A DNA stretch of 8,885 nucleotides from Clostridium_AD sp937920395 (GCA_052274345.1 DAVZGP010000107.1:1-8885), one strand, 5' to 3'; shown: positions 1 to 6,501, numbered from the stretch's first letter. The notes: generated by a model from the letters alone, not told the origin. Made by a program: numbers and translations.

Positions 1-102
1 TAAAATATTAATAGAATTTATATATATAATACTGTTTTGATTGTGGATAATGTTGATTATTTTCATTAAGAAGTGTATATTTATAAAAATGGAGATAAAT
101 TT

Positions 103-795
103 ATGATTATAACTAAAAGAGTTTTTATTGCAGAGTTTATTAAAAGACCAAATAGGTTTGAAGCTTACGTAAATCTATTTGGAGAAGAAATAATAGTACA
201 TGTTCCGAATACAGGAAGATGTAAAGAAATATTAATACCAGGATGTAAAGTTTTGTTAAGAGAAGAGCTTAACCCAAGTAGAAAGACGTCATATGATTTA
301 ATCGCGGGATATAAAGATAATAAAATTATCAATATAGATTCACAAATTCCTAACAAAGTTGTTGATGAGGCATTAAAAGACCAAAAGATACAAAAGCTTA
401 TTAAATATAATATAATACAGAGGGAAAAAACTTTTGGGAATAGTAGATTTGATTTTAAACTATCTAATAAAATAGGTGATGAATATTACCTTGAAGTAAA
501 AGGGGTAACATTTGAAATAGATGGCAGAAGTATGTTTCCAGATGCACCTACCCAGAGGGGAAAAAAACATTTATTAGAACTTATTGAAGTAAAAAAAATT
601 GGACTAGGCGCGGGAGTGTTATTTCTTATTCAAATGAATGATATAAAAAGTTTTTCGCCATATGATGATATGGATGAAGCGTTTGGTGAAACATTACGCC
701 TTGCATACAAAAGTGGTGTAGATATTTTTGTATATGAATGTGAAGTTGGTGAAAATCACATAACTTTGAGCAAATCAGTAGAGTTTGTTTTGTAA
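103..795 (+). CDS. sfsA: SfsA-family DNA/RNA nuclease (sugar fermentation stimulation protein homologue)
   Basis: A 230-residue protein of the usual SfsA length. The start is taken as ATG 103, which has GGAGA at 91-95 seven bases upstream. The in-frame GTG at 73 has no such site and would add ten residues not typical of the family. Family signatures seen are RFEAYV near the N-terminus, HVPNTGR, SRFDFKL, YLEVKGVT and FPDAPTQRGKKHL. Asp117 and Glu131-Val-Lys133 form a PD-(D/E)xK-type nuclease centre. The family was named for an effect on maltose use in E. coli and is now described as a nucleic-acid nuclease; its cellular role is unsettled. The protein is probably cytoplasmic, with no signal peptide or membrane segment. 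No clear promoter is visible in the 102 bases upstream, so the gene may be transcribed from outside the window. No strong terminator follows it. Confidence 0.93.
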   Translation: MIITKRVFIAEFIKRPNRFEAYVNLFGEEIIVHVPNTGRCKEILIPGCKVLLREELNPSRKTSYDLIAGYKDNKIINIDSQIPNKVVDEALKDQKIQKLIKYNIIQREKTFGNSRFDFKLSNKIGDEYYLEVKGVTFEIDGRSMFPDAPTQRGKKHLLELIEVKKIGLGAGVLFLIQMNDIKSFSPYDDMDEAFGETLRLAYKSGVDIFVYECEVGENHITLSKSVEFVL

Positions 796-836
796 TTATT
801 AAAATTATTAATGATGCTTATTTTAATTGAATAAAA

Positions 837-867
837 GCCTAAATAGTATTAGACTAATAACATAGGC
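837..867 (+). other. Stem-loop just upstream of the Nudix gene ribosome binding site
   Basis: GCCTA (837-841) pairs with TAGGC (863-867), and inside it TAGT (844-847) pairs with ACTA (853-856) around a five-base loop. The segment also contains the near-palindrome TATTAGACTAATA (847-859). It ends three bases before the ribosome binding site AAGGAGGG (871-878), so as RNA it could affect translation start, and as DNA it could be an operator. A weak promoter-like pair TTGAAT (827-832) and TAGACT (850-855), 17 bases apart, overlaps it. There is no U-tract, so it does not look like a terminator. Confidence 0.35.
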
Positions 868-884
868 ATTAAGGAGGGTAAAAT

Positions 885-1412
885 TTGAAATTTATATATT
901 GTCCAATTTGTGGAGAAAAATTAATAGAAAGAGACAGTTGGGATGAAGGGGCAGTTCCATATTGTCCCGTGGATGATATTATGTATTTTGACACACCCAA
1001 ACCATGTGTAGTAGTTGCAGTTATGAAGGGAAATGAAATATTACTACTTAAACAAAGTTATACATTTAAGAATTCAAAGGTGCTGGTATCAGGATATGTA
1101 ACTAATGGAGAATCTGTTGAAGACACTGTGTATAGAGAAGTTAAAGAGGAAACGGGGATAACTGTTGGAGAAATTAAATATTTGGGGAGTGATTATTTAG
1201 CTTCTAAAGAAATTATAATGTTAACATTTATGGCTAAGTATGTTGATGGAAATATAGAGAAATCACCTGAGGTTGATTGTGCTAATTGGGAAAACATAGA
1301 TGATGCTATATGTGAAATGAGTGAAGATGAGATAGGTAAGAGAGTAGTAAGAAAATTGTTAAAGGAAATTAAATATACAGGAGAAAAGGCTTATAGATGT
1401 GATATAAAGTAG
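885..1412 (+). CDS. Nudix hydrolase with N-terminal zinc-ribbon-like segment
   Basis: A 175-residue protein read from TTG 885, with a strong AAGGAGGG site at 871-878. The next in-frame Met lies beyond the zinc-ribbon segment, so TTG is the only sensible start. Residues 70-92 match the Nudix box exactly: Gly70, Glu76, Arg84-Glu85, Glu88-Glu89, Gly91. This predicts a Mg-dependent cytoplasmic hydrolase of a nucleoside diphosphate linked to another group. The N-terminus has CPIC (Cys6, Cys9) and Cys27-Pro-Val-Asp30, like the four-cysteine ribbon of NudC-type NADH pyrophosphatases but with Asp in the last ligand place. The SQPWPFP motif of NADH-specific enzymes is absent after the Nudix box, so the substrate cannot be named. 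The next gene starts 46 bases later with no terminator between, so the two are probably co-transcribed. Confidence 0.9.
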   Translation: MKFIYCPICGEKLIERDSWDEGAVPYCPVDDIMYFDTPKPCVVVAVMKGNEILLLKQSYTFKNSKVLVSGYVTNGESVEDTVYREVKEETGITVGEIKYLGSDYLASKEIIMLTFMAKYVDGNIEKSPEVDCANWENIDDAICEMSEDEIGKRVVRKLLKEIKYTGEKAYRCDIK

Positions 1413-1458
1413 AAGCAATATAAATATTGGATAACGAGTAGAAGGGAGAGAAATTAAA

Positions 1459-2181
1459 ATGAAAGAAGAAGCTAAAGAAGTTAAAGAAAAAATTATGTAT
1501 CAAAAGGCACCTCAGATAACAGGAAACTTAAGGAGACATATGATAGAGTTACCAACTGCGATAAGAGATGCTACTGGAATTGTGATATTTGGTAAAAGAT
1601 TAAAGTCTTTTGTTTTTACTACAGATGTAGCGGTTATAAGAAATACAAATGCTGATGCAATTATTGCAGTATATCCGTTTACCCCTCAGCCTATAATAAC
1701 AGAAGCATTAGTACTTGCAGCTGATGTACCAGTGTTTTGTGGCGTTGGAGGAGGAATTACTACAGGGAAGAGAGTAACAAATTTAGCATTAGATGCTGAA
1801 TTTAAAGGTGCAATGGGAATAGTAGTTAATAGTCCAATATCTAATGAAGTTATAACACAAGTAAGGGAAACTATAGATATTCCAATAATAGTTACAGTTG
1901 TATCAGAATTTGAAGATATAGAGGCAAGAATAAGAGCCGGAGCGACTATAATTAATGTATCTGGTGCTAGAAAAACAGCTTATATAGTAGGGAAAATAAG
2001 AGAAAAACATCCTGATTTCCCAATAATTGCAACTGGAGGTCCTGATAATGACACGATAAGAGAAACTATAAAAGCTGGTGCTAATGCAATTACATATACG
2101 CCACCTATAGTAGCGGATATTTTAAATGAAATAATGATCAAGTACAGAACAATTTATAAGACGGAAGATACAGAAAAATAA
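1459..2181 (+). CDS. Conserved TIM-barrel (beta/alpha-barrel) protein, function unassigned
   Basis: A 240-residue protein from ATG 1459, with GGGAGAG at 1444-1450. The pattern is that of a (beta/alpha)8 barrel: repeated strand-helix units with glycine-rich turns such as GVGGGITTGKR (from Gly95), INVSGARK (Ser168 region), IIATGGPDND (191-199) and ANAITYTPP. The late GATIINVSG and IIATGG turns look like the phosphate-binding loops of ThiG/ThiE and indole-glycerol-phosphate-synthase-like barrels, which suggests a phosphorylated ligand. No catalytic signature specific to a known enzyme was recognised. As far as I recall, relatives in clostridia are labelled only hydrolase or barrel protein. It sits between the Nudix gene and the small cysteine-rich gene (49-base gap) with no terminator on either side, so it is probably the middle gene of a three-gene operon. 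It is probably cytoplasmic. Confidence 0.75.
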   Translation: MKEEAKEVKEKIMYQKAPQITGNLRRHMIELPTAIRDATGIVIFGKRLKSFVFTTDVAVIRNTNADAIIAVYPFTPQPIITEALVLAADVPVFCGVGGGITTGKRVTNLALDAEFKGAMGIVVNSPISNEVITQVRETIDIPIIVTVVSEFEDIEARIRAGATIINVSGARKTAYIVGKIREKHPDFPIIATGGPDNDTIRETIKAGANAITYTPPIVADILNEIMIKYRTIYKTEDTEK

Positions 2182-2230
2182 TGTTTAAGTTATTAATAAA
2201 ATAATTTCAACTAAAACGGTAGGTGATAAA

Positions 2231-2416
2231 ATGGCTGTAGGTGGAGATAATTGTATTCATTGTCCTGAAGCTTTAACAAAACAGTGCAGTAGTGAAGTAA
2301 CTGATTGTGTATGTAAAAGATGCCCAAGAAATTTAAGGCAGTGTTTAACTACAAAGTATTGTAGGGAAACTGAGTCTATAATCAATATAAAGGATTATTG
2401 GTGGGAAACCCATTAA
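2231..2416 (+). CDS. Small cysteine-rich protein (61 aa, eight Cys), probable metal binder
   Basis: This short gene is supported by an AGGTGAT ribosome binding site at 2221-2227, in-operon spacing (49 bases after the TIM-barrel gene) and a strong terminator 44 bases after its stop. The product has eight cysteines in 61 residues: Cys8, 11, 19, 26, 28, 31, 38 and 44, including CIHC and CVCKRC. With no signal peptide or membrane segment, the cysteines are more likely zinc or iron-sulfur ligands than disulfides; this is inference. The C-terminal third (from residue 46) has no cysteine and ends in the aromatic DYWWETH. I do not recognise a named family. Its place at the end of the Nudix/TIM-barrel unit hints at shared expression, not at a defined job. 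Confidence 0.72.
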   Translation: MAVGGDNCIHCPEALTKQCSSEVTDCVCKRCPRNLRQCLTTKYCRETESIINIKDYWWETH

Positions 2417-2459
2417 TAAAATACTTAGAGGTTATTTTAATTATAAAAAAACGAATATA

Positions 2460-2498
2460 AGCTATTAGAACATTTTATGTTTTAGTAGCTTTTGTTTT
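2460..2498 (+). terminator. Rho-independent terminator of the Nudix/TIM-barrel/Cys-rich operon
   Basis: A 13-pair stem (2460-2472 with 2478-2490, including two G-T pairs) closes a five-base loop and is followed directly by TTTGTTTT (2491-2498). It lies 44 bases after the stop of the 61-residue gene and has the classical form of an intrinsic terminator. Confidence 0.88.
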
Positions 2499-2616
2499 AT
2501 ATGAAATATTAAACAAAATTTTAAACAATAAAAAGGTACATAGGGTTTATTTGATGGAATTATGGAAATAATAAATATAAATCAATTAGATTTTAAACTT
2601 TAGGAGGTTTAATATT

Positions 2617-2805
2617 ATGTCAAATATAGAGCAGATGTCACATGTGGCAAATAGTTGTAATGGATATGACTCAATAGGAACAGGATTTCAGTCTTCAATA
2701 GGTACAGCGTATAGTAAAAGTTGTGATAATTGCCAGCATTTAAAAAACAACAAGTGTGAAATTAATTTGTATGATAAAGTTCTAGCTGGATTAGATCAAT
2801 CTTAA
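2617..2805 (+). CDS. Small clostridial hypothetical protein (62 aa) with CxxCxH...C tail
   Basis: A short gene with a near-perfect AGGAGG site (2602-2607) nine bases before ATG 2617. It stands alone between a terminator and a long stem-loop, so it is probably its own transcription unit. The first 35 residues are rich in Ser, Gly, Asn and Thr and look unstructured. The tail carries Cys36-x2-Cys39-x-His41 and Cys47, then the EINLYDKVLAGLD segment, which looks like a helix. The CxxCxH...C grouping could hold one zinc ion (inference). I do not recognise a named family. There is no signal peptide or membrane segment. No clear housekeeping promoter is visible; the best pair is TTGATG (2551-2556) with AT-rich sequence 17 bases on, which is weak, so an alternative sigma factor is possible. 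Confidence 0.7.
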   Translation: MSNIEQMSHVANSCNGYDSIGTGFQSSIGTAYSKSCDNCQHLKNNKCEINLYDKVLAGLDQS

Positions 2806-2853
2806 TATCGTTATTTATATTATAACAATGCATTTTAAATAAAAGTTTTAACA

Positions 2854-2894
2854 TCAACCCCATATAACAAAGAGTATTTGTTGTATGGGGTTGA
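2854..2894. other. Long 18-bp stem-loop without U-tract, in the gap before the serine cluster
   Basis: The arm at 2854-2871 pairs with 2877-2894 (17 Watson-Crick pairs and one T-G) around the loop GAGTA. The core includes CAACCCCATA, which is GC-rich for this window. It lies 48 bases after the 62-residue gene. No run of T follows on the + strand, and only a poor one would be read on the - strand. It is the best candidate for the 3' end of the upstream transcript, but it is not a textbook intrinsic terminator. The stretch 2806-3120 holds no gene; besides this element it contains the promoter and dyad described separately. Confidence 0.6.
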
Positions 2895-2994
2895 ACTAAT
2901 TACAATAAATATTATTATTTTTATAGTGTTTACACATATCATTAAATATTATTTATAAAGGAATACAATATATTATAGAATATACAGTTATATG

Positions 2995-3051
2995 AGCTTA
3001 ATATTTATTTTAGTATATTGAGAAATATATACTTAAGTGTTAAAATAAGCT
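2995..3051. promoter_or_regulatory. Dyad overlapping the serine-cluster promoter (possible operator or leader hairpin)
   Basis: Two nested inverted repeats share a centre region: AGCTTA (2995-3000) with TAAGCT (3046-3051), and AGTATAT (3012-3018) with ATATACT (3027-3033). The inner dyad encloses the -35 hexamer and the outer right arm starts on the last base of the -10, which is where a repressor site would be. If transcription starts further upstream instead, the same sequence would form a long imperfect RNA hairpin. Confidence 0.4.
3018..3046 (+). promoter_or_regulatory. Candidate sigma-A promoter of the serine biosynthesis cluster
   Basis: TTGAGA (3018-3023) and TAAAAT (3041-3046) are separated by exactly 17 bases, giving a leader of about 65 bases before the aminotransferase start. 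A second -10-like TATAAT (3055-3060) has no good -35 at the right distance. A weaker alternative upstream pairs TTTACA (2929-2934) with TATAAA (2954-2959), but its spacer is too long at 19 bases. Confidence 0.5.
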
Positions 3052-3120
3052 AAGTATAATGCTTAAAACTAATGAAAATATAAAAAATAAGGGTGGAAAC
3101 AATAAATTTGGAGGGTGAAT

Positions 3121-4191
3121 ATGCATAAAAGATTATTTATACCGGGACCAGTAGAAGTGGCGCAAGATGTACTTCAAAAAATGGCTACTCCTCAGATATC
3201 ACATAGAGGTAAGGAAGCATCAACATTACAAAGAAACATAAGCGATAAAATGAGAAAAGTTTTTAATACTAAAGAAGAAATACTACTTTCAACTAGCTCA
3301 GGAAGTGGATTAATGGAAGGAGCTGTTCGCTCATGTACAGCAAAAAGGGCAGCAATATTTTCAGTTGGAGCATTTGGGAATAGATGGTTCCAAATGTGTA
3401 TGGCTAATGGAGTACCGGCTGATAAATTTGAATCTGAATGGGGACAACCAACAACTAAAGAAATGATAGACGAAGTATTGAAAACAGGTAAATATGATTT
3501 AATAACTATTACTATGAATGAGACTTCAACCGGACTTATGAATAATATAGAAGATCTTTCATCGATTTATAAAAGGTATCCGCAGGTTGTGGTATGTGTA
3601 GATACTGTAAGTAATGCCGCTGGAACAGAAGTAAATGTTGATGACTGGGCAATAGATATTTGTATAACTTCAACTCAAAAATGTTTAGGGTTACCTGCAG
3701 GAATGTCTATTTGCACATTCTCTAAAAAAGCGGTAGATAGAGCTAAACTAGTTACAAACAGAGGAGTGTATTTCGATTTATTAGGATTATATGATTGTAT
3801 ACAAAAGAAGGATTATCAATATCCATCTACGCCATCTCTTTCACATATGTTCGCTTTAGATTATCAATTAGATAAGATATTAGAAGAAGGATTAGAAAAT
3901 AGGTATGCTAGGCATATAGCGGGAGCGGAGGTTGTCCGCGAGTGGGCTAGAGAAAATTTTGCAATATTTCCAAATGAAAAATTTCTTTCAAATACAGTAA
4001 CTACTATTAAAAATACAAAAGGAATTAATATTTCAGATTTAAACAAGGAATTAGGAGAAAGAGGATTTATGATTTCTAATGGTTATGGGAAGTTAAAGGA
4101 TAAGACATTTAGAATCGCACATATGGCTGAAACTACGCCAGAAGAAGTAAAAGAGTTATTAGTAATAATTAATGATATTTTAGGACTTTAA
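3121..4191 (+). CDS. Class V aminotransferase (alanine-glyoxylate/serine-pyruvate type), probable phosphoserine aminotransferase
   Basis: A 356-residue PLP enzyme of fold type I. ATG 3121 is chosen because GGAGGGTGA (3110-3118) is the ribosome binding site; an in-frame GTG at 3115 lies inside that site. Lys187 in STQKCLGLPAG is the Schiff-base lysine, Asp161 in CVDTVSNAAG should contact the pyridine nitrogen, and TSSGSG near the N-terminus is the usual phosphate-binding turn. FIPGPVEV and ISHRG are typical of the PucG/AGAT family. The family alone allows serine-pyruvate or alanine-glyoxylate transamination. The serA gene directly downstream argues for conversion of 3-phosphohydroxypyruvate to phosphoserine with glutamate, a role shown for class V relatives in methanogens that lack SerC. 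That role is inference from context. It acts in the cytoplasm. Confidence 0.9.
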   Translation: MHKRLFIPGPVEVAQDVLQKMATPQISHRGKEASTLQRNISDKMRKVFNTKEEILLSTSSGSGLMEGAVRSCTAKRAAIFSVGAFGNRWFQMCMANGVPADKFESEWGQPTTKEMIDEVLKTGKYDLITITMNETSTGLMNNIEDLSSIYKRYPQVVVCVDTVSNAAGTEVNVDDWAIDICITSTQKCLGLPAGMSICTFSKKAVDRAKLVTNRGVYFDLLGLYDCIQKKDYQYPSTPSLSHMFALDYQLDKILEEGLENRYARHIAGAEVVREWARENFAIFPNEKFLSNTVTTIKNTKGINISDLNKELGERGFMISNGYGKLKDKTFRIAHMAETTPEEVKELLVIINDILGL

Positions 4192-4204
4192 TAAATAAAA
4201 ATAA

Positions 4205-4249
4205 AAATTAAGAATGAAAAATTATAGTGTGATTTTTCATTCTTAATTT
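4205..4249. terminator. Perfect 18-bp hairpin between aminotransferase and serA (leaky terminator or processing site)
   Basis: The arm 4205-4222 is exactly complementary to 4232-4249 around a nine-base loop. The upper stem (GAATGAAAAAT with ATTTTTCATTC) is followed by TTAATTTAAGTTT, a broken U-tract, so partial termination is plausible. It fills much of the 99-base gap between two genes of the same pathway. No convincing new promoter was seen between it and serA, so readthrough, or processing that sets different levels of the two enzymes, is likely. Confidence 0.55.
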
Positions 4250-4290
4250 AAGTTTAATGGAGTATAAAAAAATTATTTAGGAGGATTTTA

Positions 4291-5202
4291 ATGATTAGAG
4301 TGTTAGTTACTGACGGTATGGAAAAAGGTGCAATTGAGGAGTTGAAGAATAAGGGCTTTGAAATTGTTGAAAAATTTTATGATCCAGAACTTTTAGGTGA
4401 TGAGTTAAAGAAATTCGATGTAATTGTTGTTAGATCTGCAACAAAGGTTAGAAAGGCAATAATTGATAAAGCAGCGGAATCGGGAAGATTAAAGCTAATA
4501 ATTCGTGGAGGAGTAGGAGTTGATAACATTGATGTAGATTATGCTAAGGGTAAAGGAATAAAAGTAAAGAATACCCCTAATTCGAGTAGTGCATCTGTAG
4601 CTGAACTAGTACTTGCACATATGTTTGCAGTGTCAAGATTTGTTAATATATCAAATGTAGCTATGAGGCAGAGAATATGGGATAAGAAAAAATACACAGG
4701 AGTGGAAATTTGCGGAAAGACATTAGGGCTAATAGGATTTGGAAGAATATCTAAGGAGTTAGCTAAAAAAGCATCTGCACTTGGTATGAAAGTTATATAT
4801 ACAGATATAACAGGGAAAGCTAAGGGATTCAATGAGTATGAGTACTGTGAACTAAATGATGTATTAAAAAAATCAGATTATGTGTCATTACACATACCAT
4901 TCATTAAAGAGCATGGAGCTACTATAGGAAAAGATCAATTAGCAATGATGAAGGATGGTGCATTTTTAATTAACTGTGCTAGAGGTGGAGTAGTTGATGA
5001 GGCTGCTTTAGTAGAAGCATTAGATAATGGTAAATTAGCAGGAGCTGGTGTGGATGTTTTTGTTGAGGAACCAACAAAAAATGAAGCTTTAGTTAATAAT
5101 CCAAAAGTTTCTGTGTCGCCTCATATAGGGGCTGCTACAAAAGAAGCTCAAACAAGAATAGGCAATGAGATAATGGAGATTATTATTAGATTTTTCAAAT
5201 AA
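4291..5202 (+). CDS. serA: D-3-phosphoglycerate dehydrogenase, short form without ACT domain
   Basis: A 303-residue member of the D-2-hydroxyacid dehydrogenase family, with AGGAGG at 4279-4284 before ATG 4291. It oxidises 3-phosphoglycerate to 3-phosphohydroxypyruvate with NAD, the first step of serine synthesis. The nucleotide-binding turn is GLIGFGRI (Gly146-Ile153), with Ser154 where a third glycine is common. Asp172 at the end of the next strand favours NAD over NADP. The catalytic triad is Arg231 (CARGG), Glu260 (EEP) and His278 (SPHIGAAT), and the Arg-Glu spacing of 29 equals that of E. coli SerA. The protein stops just after the substrate-domain helix, so the ASB and ACT regulatory domains are absent and serine feedback through ACT is not expected. 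Other hydroxyacid dehydrogenases look similar; the neighbouring aminotransferase and DUF1015 genes support SerA. The next gene starts 26 bases on. Confidence 0.92.
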   Translation: MIRVLVTDGMEKGAIEELKNKGFEIVEKFYDPELLGDELKKFDVIVVRSATKVRKAIIDKAAESGRLKLIIRGGVGVDNIDVDYAKGKGIKVKNTPNSSSASVAELVLAHMFAVSRFVNISNVAMRQRIWDKKKYTGVEICGKTLGLIGFGRISKELAKKASALGMKVIYTDITGKAKGFNEYEYCELNDVLKKSDYVSLHIPFIKEHGATIGKDQLAMMKDGAFLINCARGGVVDEAALVEALDNGKLAGAGVDVFVEEPTKNEALVNNPKVSVSPHIGAATKEAQTRIGNEIMEIIIRFFK

Positions 5203-5228
5203 AATGATTGATTGCAGGAGGGACAACT

Positions 5229-6473
5229 ATGGCTATAATAAGACCTTTTAAAGCGTACAGACCACAATTAGATTTAGTAGAAAAAGTATCAGCTCTTCCT
5301 TATGATGTTATGGACAGTGAAGAAGCCCTGGCAATGGTAGAGGGTAACCCTTATTCATTTCTACATGTTGATAAATCAGAAATAGATTTACCCAAAGATA
5401 TAGATATACACGATAAGCAAGTTTATTTAAAGGCTAGAGAAAATCTTCAAAAGATGATTAGTGATAAAGTCTATATTCAAGACGAAAAACCATGTATGTA
5501 TATTTATAGACAAATAATGGACGGTAGATCTCAAACGGGTATAGTTGCTTGTGTATCAATAGATGATTATATAAAGAACACAATTAAGAAACATGAGTTA
5601 ACAAGATCAGATAAAGAGCTTGATAGATTTAATCATGTTGATTATACAAATTGTAATACTGGTCCAATATTCTTAACATATAGACATAAAAATAAAATAG
5701 ATTTTATAGTAAAAACGTGGACTGAAACAAAAACACCAGTATATAGTTATAAATCAGAAGACGGAGTATCACAAATTATTTGGGTAGTTGATGAAAAAGA
5801 TGTCACTAGTGAATTATCTGCTATATTTGCGAAAATCGATTATTTATATATAGCTGATGGACACCACAGATCAGCTTCAGCGGTTAAAGTTGGACTAAAA
5901 CGAAGACAAGATAATCCATCATATGATGGTGATGAGGAATTTAATTACTTTTTATCTGTTATATTCCCAGACAACGACCTTTATGTAATGGATTACAACA
6001 GAGTGGTTGCAGATTTATTTGGAAATTCTTTTGATGAATTCATGAATAAAGTTTCAGAGAAATTTGATATTACGGCAGGCGATGGTATTGGTCAATTTAA
6101 GCCAAAAGTAAAAAGAACATATGGAATGTTTTTAGAGGGTAAATGGTATAAACTAGAGGCTAAAGAGGGATCTTTTAATTTGAATGATCCTGTAGAAGGA
6201 TTAGATGTATCAATATTGCAGAAAAATTTATTAGAGCCAATTTTAGGAATTGATGATCCAAGAACAAATTCTAGAATTGATTTTGTAGGTGGTATAAGAG
6301 GGCTTAAAGAACTCGAAAGAAGAGTTAAGTGTGGGATGAAAATTGCGTTTTCTATGTGTCCTACAACTATGGATGATCTTATAAATATAGCGAATGCAGG
6401 TAAAACTATGCCACCTAAATCAACTTGGTTTGAACCAAAATTACAAAGTGGTATATTTGTGCATGAATTATAA
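5229..6473 (+). CDS. DUF1015 family protein with DGHHR motif, linked to serine biosynthesis
   Basis: A 414-residue protein. ATG 5229 follows AGGAGGG (5216-5222); an in-frame TTG at 5208 lies upstream of that site and is not used. Family hallmarks are RPFKAYRP at the N-terminus, SALPYDVM, NPYSFLHVDK, HELTRSDKELDR (His122 onward), NTGPIFLTYRH, IADGHHR (Asp210-Arg214) and the C-terminal MPPKSTWFEPK. No biochemical function is firmly known to me. DGHHR resembles the nucleotide-binding motif of the ParB/sulfiredoxin fold, including the free-serine kinase SerK of Thermococcus. Together with its place 26 bases after serA, this suggests serine/phosphoserine chemistry or its control; this is inference. 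There is no membrane segment or signal peptide. A strong palindromic terminator follows, so it is the last gene of the cluster. Confidence 0.9.
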   Translation: MAIIRPFKAYRPQLDLVEKVSALPYDVMDSEEALAMVEGNPYSFLHVDKSEIDLPKDIDIHDKQVYLKARENLQKMISDKVYIQDEKPCMYIYRQIMDGRSQTGIVACVSIDDYIKNTIKKHELTRSDKELDRFNHVDYTNCNTGPIFLTYRHKNKIDFIVKTWTETKTPVYSYKSEDGVSQIIWVVDEKDVTSELSAIFAKIDYLYIADGHHRSASAVKVGLKRRQDNPSYDGDEEFNYFLSVIFPDNDLYVMDYNRVVADLFGNSFDEFMNKVSEKFDITAGDGIGQFKPKVKRTYGMFLEGKWYKLEAKEGSFNLNDPVEGLDVSILQKNLLEPILGIDDPRTNSRIDFVGGIRGLKELERRVKCGMKIAFSMCPTTMDDLINIANAGKTMPPKSTWFEPKLQSGIFVHEL

Positions 6474-6501
6474 TTATATGTAATGGTAAAATGAGCTGTT
6501 A

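Noticed and set aside
73..102. Upstream GTG start that would extend SfsA by ten residues.
   Set aside because: The ribosome binding site GGAGA (91-95) lies inside this extension and serves ATG 103.
794..811. Tandem copy of AATTATTAA after sfsA.
   Set aside because: A nine-base AT-only tandem is expected by chance in this composition and does not form a terminator with a clear U-tract.
3089..3102. AAGGGTGGAAACAA in the serine-cluster leader resembles the T-box motif AGGGTGGNACCGCG.
   Set aside because: The core TGGNACC is broken, the discriminator match for tRNA-Ser would be wrong (UGGA where UGGC is expected), no terminator/antiterminator pair follows (the ribosome binding site comes about ten bases later), and no specifier stem was found.
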